64,000 nt of DNA from Spinacia oleracea (GCF_020520425.1 NC_079487.1:78435141-78499140), one strand, 5' to 3'. Counted from the first letter of the stretch, positions 26,382 through 38,514 are shown. The notes: generated by a model not told the origin, from the sequence alone. Translations and numbers: made by a program.

Positions 26382-27200
26382 AAATGTTTTCTGGGCGGAT
26401 CTTTTTTGGTGCGCTAAATGCTTCTTTTCTTTTTTAGACGAACTTTTAGAGGCGCTTTGCAAAGTTTGCTTTATTATTATTTATTATTTTTTGTACTTTT
26501 CATTGGTCTTCTTTTTTTATTCGTGACTCAAGACGGCTTGAAAGATGGGTTGAATGAGATAGGGTAATTTGTATAGGTATTGGTTAAGCATAAGGATTAC
26601 ATCTGCTAGGATTCATATTTTACGGCCTCAGGCTAGTGTCACGAGTTTACATCAATCAAGGCCAATGAGTAGCATAGGGACGGCTCAAGGGTATATCAAC
26701 AGGACGTATCCAAACAAGTTATATGGTCATTATGCTAATGGTGGTGTAAGAGCAGGTTTGGACTTTGGAAATAATGGGTATGACACACGTGTCAATGGTC
26801 GCGCGTGTTTTGCAGTCAACAAGTTCAAGAACAAGGGTCGAGGTAATGGTTTCTTGGGTTATGGCAATGAGAACATGGATGGGTTAAATGAGCTGAACAG
26901 GGGCCCCAGAGCGAAGGTGTCTAAGAACATAAGGATTGGAAAGGGTAGACATCGTAGAACTTTATGATTTGGATTGGTTGACTCAATTCTTTTCCTTCGT
27001 TCACTTGGGTAAATTTCGCACTTTGGGAGGTACGGGCTAAGTATTTCACGGCTCGCTCTTTTCGCTCTCCCTTTTCTCTTTCTATTTTTTCCTTTTTGCA
27101 TGGGATTTCTCCCCAACATAAATCCTTCAAAATTTTATTTGGGCTAAAAGGTAGATGGTTGTGGTTTTTGAGTCACGAGGCGAGACTGAGTGAGCCTCGT

Positions 27201-27286
27201 TTGGTAGGCCTATAGTGGACCTTTAATTTTAGTAGGCCTAGGGTGGACCTTTAATTTAGTTGGCCTAGGGTGGACCTTTAATTTTG
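27201..27286 (+). repeat. Three-copy minisatellite in element Z
   Basis: TTGGTAGGCCTATAGTGGAC and CTTTAATTTT are followed by two more units built on GGCCTAGGGTGGACCTTTAA, period about 27 to 32 bp. Confidence 0.8.
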
Positions 27287-28319
27287 TCTTACTTTGCAAG
27301 CGTATTTAGTCGTTTCTTAAAATGTGCAAATAGCGTAGATTCAAAATGTTGTTTTTACCTTATTGAAATTTAACGAAAGAATTACATCAAAAATAATTTT
27401 TACAGTTTTCGGGATTTAATTGGAAGTTGTGATTTAGACTCAAAGTTTCATTAATCTTTCTGATTATAACCCGTGTATGAATATAAGGAGGTGGCCTAGA
27501 CTCAAAATAATGACGTGGCGTAAGCCTATAATACTTGACCAAGCGACTCTCAGACTTAGGCTAATTGGACCATAACTTTCGTTGGTTGACACTTTAGATT
27601 TTAGCCCCTGGGTGTTCATTTGTCATGTGTCATTTTGCTTAATGTTGGCAAGGTATTTAATTGGGGAGATTGAATTTTTATTTTTGCAAGGCTAGAATCA
27701 TTAGTGCGGCTTCTCTCTTAGTGTGTATTGCTTTACCCTAATGGTAGCCTTTATGGCATGCCGATTTGGGTATTTTCATGGTTTGTCAGGTTGCATTCAT
27801 GGAAAATCTTTTAGTCCGTACTTAGGAATACTTCAAGGAGTGAGTGACTCGAGAGGACTATGATAGTCGTGACCCAATGTGATCATAAGCCTTGAGGCCA
27901 TTAATAATTTTTTGCCAATGGTATTGATACCTTAGGTTCACTTTGGGGGTTGTGCGACTATGGAGGAATGATTTTCAGAATGTGACTGTTTCCATTTTGC
28001 AAATACTATAATATATTCTTTTATTGGTGAGAGAGAGTATTGAGGCCGTGGATTCTTAGCAAGGGATGACAATTACATATGGGTGTTCATCGATTTAAAT
28101 GTTAGGAAGGGAGACTCAATATGGTTTAACCTTTTAACTTGCAGAACGACACCAAGCATTAGGACCGATTCTATGGATAAGACAACTAAGACTTTAGGAT
28201 TTATATTGTACTTTTGCATAGCCTAGTCTAGACTCGGATTTATTTATTTTTTATTTGAACATTTATTTTTTCTTGAAGACTTTATTCGAACATTATTTTT
28301 TTTAATACTTTGCCCATGT

Positions 28320-29407
28320 GACATTCAAGGTTATTTAATTAGCATGCTCGGTTTTGGTGCCGAACATTGTCGTCATAGGAGGCCTAACAACGACACAAAG
28401 AGTTATTTATTTTTATTTTTTTAGTCGCTTTTAAAATCGAGTGCCTTTTCATACGCCCTTGCAACAATTTTTACGAAAAGTTTTTTTTTTGCTACGTATT
28501 TTCTTCATACGTGGGCACCGAGGCTGCTGTGCCTGACCAAAAGGCCAGGCAGCAACTTCAGCGCCCAGTGTAGGGCGTGAGAAATATCGGCGCCCATCCA
28601 GGGGCGTTGAAAATGCGTCCCTGGCTGGTTCTCGTTTTCTGCTTTCGTCTACTTTTGTTTTTGCGACTTTAATTTTGCGTGCTTGCCTTATAACGTCCTT
28701 TACGCGTTGTGCAGCGTTTGTGGGATTCGTTACAGGCCATCCCGAGCGTCGCTTATTTTTGTGGCGATCGTTCGGGCTTGCGGAACACGTATTGGGGTAT
28801 AACTCTTTGGCCAATTGGTTCATGAATGTTTGGGCAATTTTTAGGGTCGTTGGTTTTCTAGCATTATTTGTCTAGCATCATTTGTACGCACAATCATAAC
28901 ATAGTCACATAGTTCGCTACATATAACTACATTACAAACATGGATTTGAAAATTAAATAAGTCACGTAGTTTATGATAGGCTTCTACGGGTAGTATTTGC
29001 GCCTGGCTTGGTACCGCTTCTATCGTAGATCCAACACATGCCTCGGTCGAGGTAGTGTCTTCAACAGACGAATTTTGCTCAAGAGGCCAACCCGCAAGTG
29101 CAAGCCAAGGGGGCATGCAGGCGAGAGGGACCTAATGAGCGAGCGATTGGGTTCGGGATAGGTGTACTACCTGCACGAGTACCGAGTGGGCAACATGTGC
29201 GGCGTATGCACCCCCCTATTGGCGGAAAAAGGTATCCTTAGTCCCAACTCCAGAGGGAGTCGAGATTCATTATGCGGTTCTGCCCGTTCACATTAATATG
29301 CTGATTTTCAGGTCGTCCCAACTTGATGGGGAAATAAACGCGGGGTAGGATCGTTTCACCCTTCGGCTATTTTGATTACCTACAAGCACGAGTATTTCCT
29401 TCACTAT
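28320..29407 (-). other. Element Z leader, shared with Z'
   Basis: The complement of this stretch matches 61754..~62480 of Z' over long blocks, for example GGCATGTGTTGGATCTACGA and AAGCCTATCATAAACTACG. A roughly 0.35-kb block with a GC palindrome (about 28495..28860) is extra in Z. No credible protein is encoded. Confidence 0.7.
28558..28612 (+). repeat. Paired GC palindrome, copy 5 (Z interior)
   Basis: CAGCGCCCAGTGTAGGGCG, spacer, CGGCGCCCATCCAGGGGCG. This copy is more diverged. Confidence 0.7.
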
Positions 29408-29425
29408 CCCCAGCGGAGTTGCCAC
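29408..29425 (-). promoter_or_regulatory. Element Z primer binding site
   Basis: The minus strand reads GTGGCAACTCCGCTGGGG next to the 5' LTR. This is close to the TGGCGACTCCACTGGGGA of Z' and resembles the tRNA-Arg-type primer sites of Ogre/Tat elements. One base (G to A) differs in the conserved TGGCGAC. Confidence 0.65.
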
Positions 29426-30884
29426 TGTGAGGGGGTCGAAAAAGCACGAGGCTAATGCGTGACCTCGTCCCTCGTGGGTGTGACGATTCTTTTTATTCAA
29501 TCAAGTGTAATTGGATTTCCTGTGAGTTTACACCCAATTGACTAGTAATATAGGAGTCGCCATTCAGTTTTTAACAACAATGAGAAAAACTGATAAAACC
29601 CGGTTATCGTGACATAAAGGGAGTGCAATTATGTTTGACCACGACGGCCGTAGGTTCCCTTGTGATCCCTGGTGTGGGGATCTCTCAACATACACCCGCA
29701 AGGTAGAGATTGAGGGTTTGGGGAACTGTAACTACCGAGAGGAGTACTTCGCTCGTCGATAACTCCAGAGGCAGGATATCCTTACTAGCCCAGCATAAAT
29801 AATTGAAGGGACATACGTTAACTATTAAACTAATCTGAGTTGATTTTAATAATATGCAACATATAATACTAGATCGAGCGCGATTATCTGATTTAGATTG
29901 TTTTAAGGGACCTAGGATGATAATCCAATTTCCCAACATATTATCTTTATTAGGCGTGATAGAACAATCAGATTTAGTTAGTTTAACAGTTCATAAAAAG
30001 GGCGAGGAAAGCAATTAAATCATTGAAAAGGGACACATTACGACGCACCCTTGAGAGGTGCGTCAATGTTCTCAGAAAACTAACCACTTTGACTTTGCTA
30101 TTTCTCCTTTTTATTTAACGAATCTCAAATTATGGGACAGGATACGTTCTGTTCGATTTATGGATAGATTGCGACAGAACGCGTGAACAATTTCGCAGCG
30201 TGAGGCTTAGGCTAGGGGTTGGAGTCAATAATCAGAATATGAATTGTGTGTTGTGTTATTGTTTTCACGTCGAATTTGGGGCTGTATTTATAGGAAGAGT
30301 TCGTGGAAAGATAGAATTGCAGAGTTCTAATCCACAAAGAATTAGGAAAAAACACGTACCTAGGTAATTTCAGCGCCCAGGCCTGGGCGCCGAAGATTTC
30401 GGCGCCCAGAGCCAGGCGTTGAAAATAGGGGCTGGGCCGTTTTCTTAGTCAGATTCGGATTCCTGAAATCCGTAGAGTTTGAGACTTAATCGAGTCTCTT
30501 AGTGCGTATCAATTTCATGACGGAATGCGTCTGGGCCCGTTACGAACTCTAGGCTCGTTAGGATTTTAATTAATACGTAACCCTTATTTCCGAATCATAT
30601 TAGGAATAGGATTCTCGCAGTTTTCTATCTCATTTAGGATTTTTGTCGGAATGCAACACCTAATTCTGACAGGTTTCTATCTTTTATGACTTGCCACTTT
30701 TAGAAGCTACCCTTTACGACAGTTACTATTTTTAGCAGGTTTCCATAAATAGCAGGTTTCGGGTGAAATGAAAGGGGAATTGAGATTCGTTTATTTTATA
30801 GGAGATGCGTTGTCAAGTGGAGATTTATGCTTTCATCATCGAACCTTTCCCTTTCGGGAATGGGGACAAAAGTAGGTGTCTACA
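29426..30884 (-). repeat. Element Z 5' LTR
   Basis: 1459 bp, near-identical to the 3' LTR. It includes a GC palindrome pair at 30370..30425 and TATA-like sequence near 30285..30296 on the minus strand. Confidence 0.93.
30370..30425 (+). repeat. Paired GC palindrome, copy 6 (Z 5' LTR)
   Basis: CAGCGCCCAGGCCTGGGCGC is a perfect palindrome core here, with the second half GGCGCCCAGAGCCAGGCG. Confidence 0.85.
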
Positions 30885-30889
30885 CCTGC
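30885..30889 (+). repeat. Element Z target-site duplication, right
   Basis: CCTGC. Confidence 0.9.
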
Positions 30890-31760
30890 ATGCACGCCTA
30901 GGCGTAGAGCCTTGCGTGCCGCATAGCTCGTTGCTCGCTGCATCCGTACCGCACGAGCAACGAGCTCCCTTGCTCGTCGTCGCGTGCCCGCACTTTACAA
31001 CACCCCTTAAGGGTAACACGTAGCTTCCTTTGCTTTGTGCGTGCAACATTTATGAGCGTTTTCATAAAAAATTAAAATTTTTAATTTAAAATTATTGACA
31101 AATTAATAAATCATATTAATTTCATAATTTTAGGGCTAAAAATTGAAAATTTATTAATCAATTAATTTCCGATTAACATGGATTCAAATCTAGGTCATAA
31201 AAATTTAAAATTTATCATAAATTAACAATTTTTATGGTGGATTTTAATCATGGATACCTAATGAAATTATTAATTAATTATGAAAAACAAATCAATTCTA
31301 AATTATTCGAATTTCATAAAATTAATCATAATTACAAATTAGGTTGTATAATGAACAAGTCTAGGCATTCATAATTGTTAAACATATACTGTAGGTCAAA
31401 CTCAAGATTTATCAACAAGAATCGCAAATATTCAATTTAACATCTTAAATTTAGAAACTTTTGCGTTCAAAAAACTTAAACCTCCGAAAAGTCATAGTTA
31501 GGCTTCGAATTTGGGAATTTTGGGTTCGGCCGAAAAATACTTTTTTGTCAAAATTTTAGAATGCCTTTTACATGCGAAATTGACACAAAAATCACTCGAT
31601 TTGGTTAACGAATATTCTGCCGAAAAACTGCGTACATATAATTAAATAAACGCAATTTGCAATTAATTACGAAAACTAATCACCCCTTTAATTCCTTGCA
31701 AATTTGTGAAATTTAACCATGTTCATGCAATTTAGATTATGAAAATAATAAGTACCACTG
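30890..31760 (-). other. Element Y leader: GC-rich then AT-rich, no gene
   Basis: The first ~140 bp continue the GC-rich island (many TGCTCG/GAGCA words); the rest is AT-rich. On the minus strand this is the region between the 5' LTR and gag. No convincing primer site is visible: the LTR-adjacent sequence starts GTGGTACTTATT. Confidence 0.5.
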
Positions 31761-32844
31761 TTAGGTTATGATACATATGAATAAACATAAATCATGCGGG
31801 AAAACCATAAAGCCAGGAAACATATTATTTACACAAAATCATTTAGCATAATTCAGATGCATACACTTTGTAGCGTGCCTTCCCTAGCTGCGCCCGAACC
31901 GAACAAGAACAAGAACAAGTCTTTAGGACTCCAAGTGTCGTCCCTCCGTAGATAGTCCACAGCACGTCCGGATCCGCCTTAAGATTGACCAACTAGAATC
32001 GTCCTTAAGGTACTATATATTTTCGGCTAATAGGGCAAGAATATGGCTGATTTTTCTACTTAAAATCTTAGCTTTTTATTGTTTGAATACTTGAAATTGT
32101 GTCTCATAAATTGTGACCCTAGGCACCTATTTATAGAGTTATGGAAAAGGACTTGGAATCCTATTAGAATACTAATTTATTTAATTATAATCCTATGGAA
32201 AAGGACGCGCTTCCGATTAAATTCCCGATTCCGGAATTCATTTCCGATACGAACAATATTTAATATTTTCGATTCCGGAATTAATTTCCGTTTCGAACAA
32301 ATATTTAATATTTCCGTTTCCGGAATTATTTTCCGATTCCGATAATATTTCGGATTCTGACAATATTTCCGTTTCCGGTAATATTTCCGATTCCGGCAAT
32401 ATTTCCATTTCCGATAATATTTTCCGATACGTACCATGTTTCCGTTTCCGGCAACATCTACGACTTGGATAATATTTATATTTCCGATACGATCCATATT
32501 TCCGTTTCCGGCAATATCATCGTTTCCGGCGTATTTATTTACTTGCCTTTGACGATCTCAGCTCCCACTGAAACCAAGATCCGTCGATTCCGAATATCAT
32601 AGATGGAGTATTTAATTCCATTAAATACTTGATCCGTTTACGTATTATTTGTGTGACCCTACGGGTTCAGTCAAGAGTAAGCTGTGGATTAATATCATTA
32701 ATTCCACTTGAACTGAATCGGCCTCTAGCTAGGCATTCAGCTCACTTGATCTCACTGAATTATTAACTTGTTAATTAATACTGAACCGCATTTATTAGAC
32801 TTAACATTAAATGCATACTTGGACCAAAGGCATTATTTCCTTCA
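31761..32844 (-). repeat. Element Y 5' LTR
   Basis: 1084 bp from TGTTAGGTTATG to CATTATTTCCTTCA. It is related to 13563..13734 and to 63647..64000. A minus-strand TATA box CTATAAATAG lies near 32109..32118. A CCG-rich tandem array occupies 32210..32535. Confidence 0.9.
32210..32535. repeat. CCGNTTCC tandem array inside the Y LTR
   Basis: About fifteen degenerate units of roughly 20 bp built on AATATTTCCGTTTCCGG and AATATTTCCGATTCCGG. They yield spurious frames on both strands (Arg-Lys-Tyr and Phe-Arg-Ile repeats). Confidence 0.9.
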
Positions 32845-32849
32845 CCAAC
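32845..32849 (+). repeat. Element Y target-site duplication, right
   Basis: CCAAC. Confidence 0.92.
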
Positions 32850-35656
32850 CTGCTATATTATTCTACTCCCCAACAATGCAAGTGCAAATGATGGATCATC
32901 ATAGGGTCATTAAGGCAAAGGCCATGACCAAAAGACATAAAGCACGTAGTCAGCAAAAAGATGAGTACTTACAAGGCTAAAGTGAAATAAAACTATAAAC
33001 ATGCATCACTCACTAATTACTAATCAACATACAAAAGCCATTAAATAAATAACAAGCAAATCATGAATACAGGACTCGACTCTTGACTCGACTCTTGACT
33101 CACAATTTAATTAGAATAAGCTTCGAACGGGCCAAAAGAATATTACATAAAGGAAAAGGTGATGGGAGCCAACCATACACCAAATAATAAATAATAACAT
33201 CGGGCCATACCGAGTGTCGGGTCATACCGACGGAATTCCTGCGCATATTATAAATGAAACAAATGTCTTGTATCATTAGTAGGAGTACGAGCTTTCCGGC
33301 AAGACTCCCCCCATTGTTCATACTCAAGGTATATACGTTCCAAGAGTTTTGAAGCTTGTTCTGGTTGCACTTTATGTTTATTAATATTTTATTAAAGGTG
33401 AACTCAAGACTCAACAATGTACACATATACAATTAATAAATGACAACCAAAACAATCTTATTTTAATGCCTTAAGACGTGTGATCAACAAAGCAAGACAC
33501 TTGTGAAATTACTACCATGTTCCTCCTCACGAAAGTGAGATTCCACATCATGCCATTAACATGAGGGTTGTGCCCTTGCACGACAAATCCTAATTCATTT
33601 TATACAAAATATTCCCAAATGAACCCTACATGTGCGGTGGCTTACGTGAGCTAACCCTTCACATGTGGTAAAATAAATAGTACAACGAAGTACGAATAAT
33701 TGGCTCAAAGTATGCTAGACATCCCGTACAATAGCATACAAATAAATAATCCGTCCCTTGCATGTGAAACAAACCATACATGCATAAATATTGAACAACA
33801 TGATTGACAATGAAATCTATCCTCACAATAGTCCCAACATGCTTGTTCAATCAACAAATCAATAATTCCAATAATTATAATTCACATGATCGTTCACCAA
33901 ATCAACTATGAATTCACCAAGTTCACGTAATACAATTCACATCCATAAACAATCATGTAATGTCCCTTGACAATTAATGTGGTCGCCCTAGACTTGTACG
34001 TACCTGGAATACCTAAGTACGGGGACCACTATGCGAATCACAACTTACTAGAAATCAACTCCTATAAACACAATGGAGAAACTTTATTATTATCCATGTT
34101 TACTAAATTTCCAGCAACTTTGTTTAGTTTTAAACCACTTGAATTAATTAGAACTTAATCGTTCATTAATAAAATAGTAGTCTCAATCAATCGTTTAAAA
34201 CCCTAGCATGAAATTAATTTATTTTCATGTATAAAACCATTAAAAGTCGACATTCTAAGTCTTTACAATATTTTGAAAAATATAATTGATTATCATAATT
34301 AAATTCATCATCTAATTATGCTAATCAATAGCCCATAAGGCTTAGATTAAAACTCCAATCATAGTTTGTAATTAAAACCATTAAAACTAATAAAAATTGA
34401 AGCTTTAATATATACTTCAAATCTGAAAATTATAATATTTCAATTCAAAACATTCTTCAATAATTCAAACATACAAATCCTCAAAATTCGGTGTTCATAA
34501 CTGATCCCTACATTTTAATTAATCAAAACCAATAATAATAATAATAATATGATTTAAATACGGAATTGAAATAGAATAGGCAAGGAAGAAGAGAATTATA
34601 CCAATCCGGCCTATAGCACGGAACAACCACGAATTAATTGTGATTGGGCGAAATAATTGAATGCACGGACAAGAACACACACACACACACACTTCGTGTG
34701 TGCGCGCGCGCGCGCGGACGAAGGAACAAGAGTAAGGCAACATTGCGCGCACAGCAGTGTGACACGAGAGGGACGAGGGGCGCGGCTGGGGCACAAGCAA
34801 GAGGGGCGAGGGCTGGGCGTGTGGCTGGGCGAGAGCAGCGCACACAGCAACAACAATAGCACAACAGCAGCAGGGCACGACGAGTGCACGGGCTGCGAGA
34901 GGCAGCAAGAATGTGTGAGGCGAGTGGCTGCGTGCACGAAGGCACGAGGGCAGCAAGCAACAAGGAGAGGGGTGAGGGTTGCGTGCACGAAGGCACGAGG
35001 CACAAGCAGCAAGGGGCTGTGCGTGCACGAGAAAAAGAGAGAGGAGAGAAAATTGAAAATTGAAAATTGAAATACAGCAGCAGGATTTTAAAACTCTCAT
35101 AACTTCTAATATATAACTCGGAATCGATTGATTCTTGTGGCAAAGTTCAAGAACTTTTCGAGATCTACAACTTTTAAGAAAAAAACTTTTTCTGAAAACA
35201 GCGAAAGTAGGAGAAAAACGGCCAAACATAAGTTCGATGAAAGAAAGAAGAATGTAGGGTTAGGGTTTTATTTTTAGGTTTAATGAATATTAGGGAGCAA
35301 TTTTGAGGGTTAGCACCTATATTTATAGGCTTAGGAAACTCAAAGATGGGCTAGGCTTTAGGATTCCCTTTCGGGCTTCATTAAACATAGGATGGGCTTG
35401 CTTAATTTGTTTGGACTTGAACTTGGAATTGAATTGGGCTAGACTCATTTAAAATCGTTTTACTTTTGAAACCCAATTAAATTCCCAACATTAAATAATA
35501 AATTCGTTTGGTAATAATTAAACTAATAAATATTCTAATTAAATAAAATACATTTAAATAACATTTAAATGCATTTTGAATTCTAAAAATCATAAAAATA
35601 CTTTATAAATATAATAAAATATATTTATAAAATACAGAAAAATACGAGGTATTACA
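32850..35656 (-). repeat. Element W 3' LTR, right piece
   Basis: It continues the LTR interrupted at 13562 and matches 44771..47641. It carries (AC)9 at 34675..34692, a GC-rich stretch to about 35060, and a TATA-like CCTATAAATATAGG (minus) near 35318..35331. It ends ATTACA. Confidence 0.93.
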
Positions 35657-35680
35657 GTCTACCCTCCTTAAAAGAAGTTT
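35657..35680 (-). other. Element W polypurine tract
   Basis: The minus strand reads AAGGAGGGTAGAC directly against the 3' LTR start. Confidence 0.65.
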
Positions 35681-35779
35681 CGTCCCGAAACTTGGGCACG
35701 GAAATCATAATTTGAAATCAAAACTTGAGACTTTATGAGACTTTATTGCGTTTTCTTTGCAAAAAAATTTAGTTGATGT

Positions 35780-35784
35780 ACTCT
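35780..35784 (+). repeat. Solo LTR V target-site duplication, left
   Basis: ACTCT, repeated at 38515..38519. Confidence 0.85.
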
Positions 35785-38514
35785 TGTAACGCCCCGACCT
35801 CTAATTCAATTATTAGAGCGTAATTAGCAGCGGAATTAACTTAATTGGTCGGGACATTACCTGCCGTAACTTCCTTTTTGGAAATTACAAGGCAAACATC
35901 AATCATAAGCCATTAAATACTCCAAAATATATATATATAATAATCCTTTATAATACCAAAATAAAAGTACATAACTTACTAAAAGTCTTTATTTAAAACT
36001 ATTAAAACTTTAAGCATAAACTAGGTGAATATTATTAAAGTGAAATTCCTCGCCACTACTCGTGTCCATCGTCCCCATCAGTACCTAAAACAGAAAACAA
36101 AACGGTGAGCCGAAGACTCAGTAACGAACTATTCTAGCAGCGTAAATTCATTTCAATTCATTTTATTTAATAACACAGGGAGAATAGAATGGGTAAAACA
36201 TTTAATAAAACATCATGTATAATTCGTTCATAAACTTTGCAATTTAACATGCTAGTTGTCGTCAAGTACGAACCGTGAAGGAATTCTCCACTGGGCCTGG
36301 GCTCATCATCGTAACATGGGCCTGGGCCCTGAGTCTGGGCTCATAAACCATGGGAGTCTGGGCTCGTAATCCATGGGTGGACAGGTGTCCGTGGTGCATG
36401 CATGACCGATAGATAGGAAGATAGTAGTTTATATACTGCCAGACAAACCAGGTCTTTCACTTTCATTTATCATGTTGTATGTAATTTTACCAAGCCTTGG
36501 CTTGCATTTCAGTTGAAATAACATAACTCATTTTATATCATAAATCATCATTTTGATCCTGGGATCAATAAAATATCATTCTTTCATGGCATCACATAAA
36601 TATCATTTTATGAGAAAACTCAATCAAAACATATTATAAAGAATAATTCAAACAAATCATAATTAATTCCCACAATCCATAAAACATGTCAAAACATTTA
36701 ATTCATAAATTCAATCATAACGTCATATTTTATAATACATTTATAAGGGGATTGCGGGTACTAGCAATAGCCGTTACCTCACTTCCAAGATTTTGCTAAG
36801 GATTTTCGTTGGTTCGTTCGTCCTGAGCTCCGAGTCCAATTTCTTTCAAAATAATAAATTACTGAATTAGTATTAGATCGATAAATAATTATAAAAATTA
36901 ATATTTTATAAGATCATAAATTTTATAAGTAACGAATTTATAAATAACGAATTTTAATAAAATATAATTTCGAAGTTTAAAGAAAATATTATTATTAATC
37001 TAATTTTTCAATCGAAATACATATTCATTTTATAAATCGATTTTCATGTAACTAATATTTAAATTCCATTTTGATAAATAAAACTAGAATCTTATTCTCA
37101 CAAAATTGATAATAAAATCTAAAAAAAATAATATACAATTTTATTAGTAAATAATTATATCACAAAAGTAATTTATAAATACTATAGAAATTCTGAAAAC
37201 TTAGTATGACTTACCAAGGTCGAAAAAATTAGAGTTGGGCCAACAGATTATGGGTTTGGGAAAATAAATATAAGTTTTAGAATTAAAACTGAATTTTGTT
37301 TTCTTTGGTTTCTAGGAAAAGGGGCAAGAAGGAGAAAGGGAGGAGGCACGAGAAGCAGGGCACGAAGAAGAGGGAGGTGATTGGGCTGGGTTCTGTAGCG
37401 ACGGGTGTTGACGGTGAAGGCGAAGGTGGTGGTGGTTTGTGCTGCGGTGGTACAGGCGAGAGAAGGAGGAGGGAGTGCGAAGGAGGCGAGAAAACATGGG
37501 AGTTTGGGAGTGGGTTTTTCGATGAGTTCTGGGGAGGAGAAAGGGCCGTTGGTGGCTGGCTGGGCGGCGCGTAAGGGTTGCGCCAGTGGGGGTTATGCTG
37601 GACGGTGGTGGGGCGTTGCGTCGGTGGTGCTGATTGGCGTTGATGGCACGATGGGCGAAGAAGGAGGGGAGGGCAGGGGAGGCGTGGATGGTGCGTGTGG
37701 TGGTGGTTGGTGGGCGAGGCAGCAGGGAAATAGGTGGTGGTTGCAGTGGTGCTGGGTGGTTGAATCCGGGTGGTTGGTGGTGGTAGGCAGACGTTGATCG
37801 TTGGTGGTGTAGCGTGGCAGAGAAGGGGAGGGAGACAGGGGATTGGGGCAGGGGACGCGAAAGAAGGAGAGAGCAGGGGAGGGAGTTGCGGTGGGGTGGT
37901 GGTGTTCGGTGGTTCTTGGTGGTCGGGAGATGCGGGGTGGTGGAGTGGTGGTGAGAATGGTGGTGCACGGTGGTTGAGGTGGTTGTTGTTGGTGGTTGGT
38001 TGGATTGAATCACAGAAAAACAAGGATTGAGATTGAAATTGTTTTTGGTTTGTTGTTGAAATTCCATCTTAATTTCTGAATTTGTATATGAGAAGTGTGA
38101 TGAACAAGGAAATGTTCTTGGGGTCCAAGTATCTGCATTTGTACTGAATTATGGGAAGGAAGGAAGTTTTTGACTTCCTGGTTTGTGCGTGGGGAGCAAG
38201 GAAATAAAACAGAAATTTTCTCTTCTTTTTTTTTTTTTTATAATAATTTCACAATATTTGGCAAAAATCAGAAATTTGTAATTAATTTTCAGAAATTGCT
38301 AAAAATAAAAATGTTTAATTAAAATAATTCCTTAAAAATAAATAAATTATCGTTAACGAAAAATAATTTCAGTTTATAAATTCGTCGTTTAAAATAAATC
38401 GTAAAAACGATTAAAATAACGAAATTCGATTATTCGTAATTTATTTAAAACGAAATCAAGTTAATAAATATTTTTAATTTTAATAAATCGAGTTTAAAAT
38501 TTCGGGGTATTACA
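35785..38514 (-). mobile_element. Solo LTR V inside element W
   Basis: A 2730-bp unit with ends TGTAACGCCCC and GGGGTATTACA and duplication ACTCT, with no internal domain. The ends resemble those of the W LTR (TGTAACACCC...ATTACA), so V probably belongs to a related chromovirus family and arose by LTR-LTR recombination. Strand is inferred from that similarity. A G-rich region at 37320..38030 yields only low-complexity Pro/Thr/His frames. Confidence 0.85.

Larger units (their letters stand above)
19911..30884 (-). mobile_element. Element Z: gene-less LTR element (Tat/Ogre-like, non-autonomous)
   Basis: Two near-identical 1.46-kb LTRs (TGTGAGG...GTCTACA) flank 8.05 kb with no gag or pol frame. 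The primer site beside the right LTR shows that the element reads on the minus strand. Its leader matches that of Z' (61735..~62480), which does carry gag. The interior is filled with tandem repeats and paired GC palindromes. Target duplication CCTGC is perfect. By structure this is a LARD-type element mobilised in trans. Confidence 0.9.
13563..32844 (-). mobile_element. Element Y: decayed Ty1/copia nested in the W LTR
   Basis: The outer ends are TGTTAGG...TTCA with the 5-bp duplication CCAAC, and the uninterrupted site is preserved in the other W LTR. The right LTR is 1084 bp; the left has only its first ~172 bp. Minus-strand copia remnants lie between. Without nested Z the element is about 8.3 kb. 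Confidence 0.9.

Noticed and set aside
26569..26967. 132-codon plus-strand frame in element Z
   Set aside because: It runs opposite to the element, has no domain, and resembles no protein I know. A Gly/Asn-rich RNA-binding-like look is not enough.
32079..32497. Arg-Lys-Tyr and Phe-Arg-Ile repeat proteins
   Set aside because: Both strands give repeats because the DNA is a tandem array in an LTR.
34519..35229. Large Cys/Leu/Pro-rich minus-strand frames
   Set aside because: They are inside the W LTR, on low-complexity GC-rich and AC-repeat sequence, and the sister LTR at 46439..47100 shows the same with different lengths.
37283..38067. Pro/Thr/His-rich frames of ~250 codons
   Set aside because: They come from the G-rich strand-asymmetric part of solo LTR V; two frames are open at once, as expected of composition.
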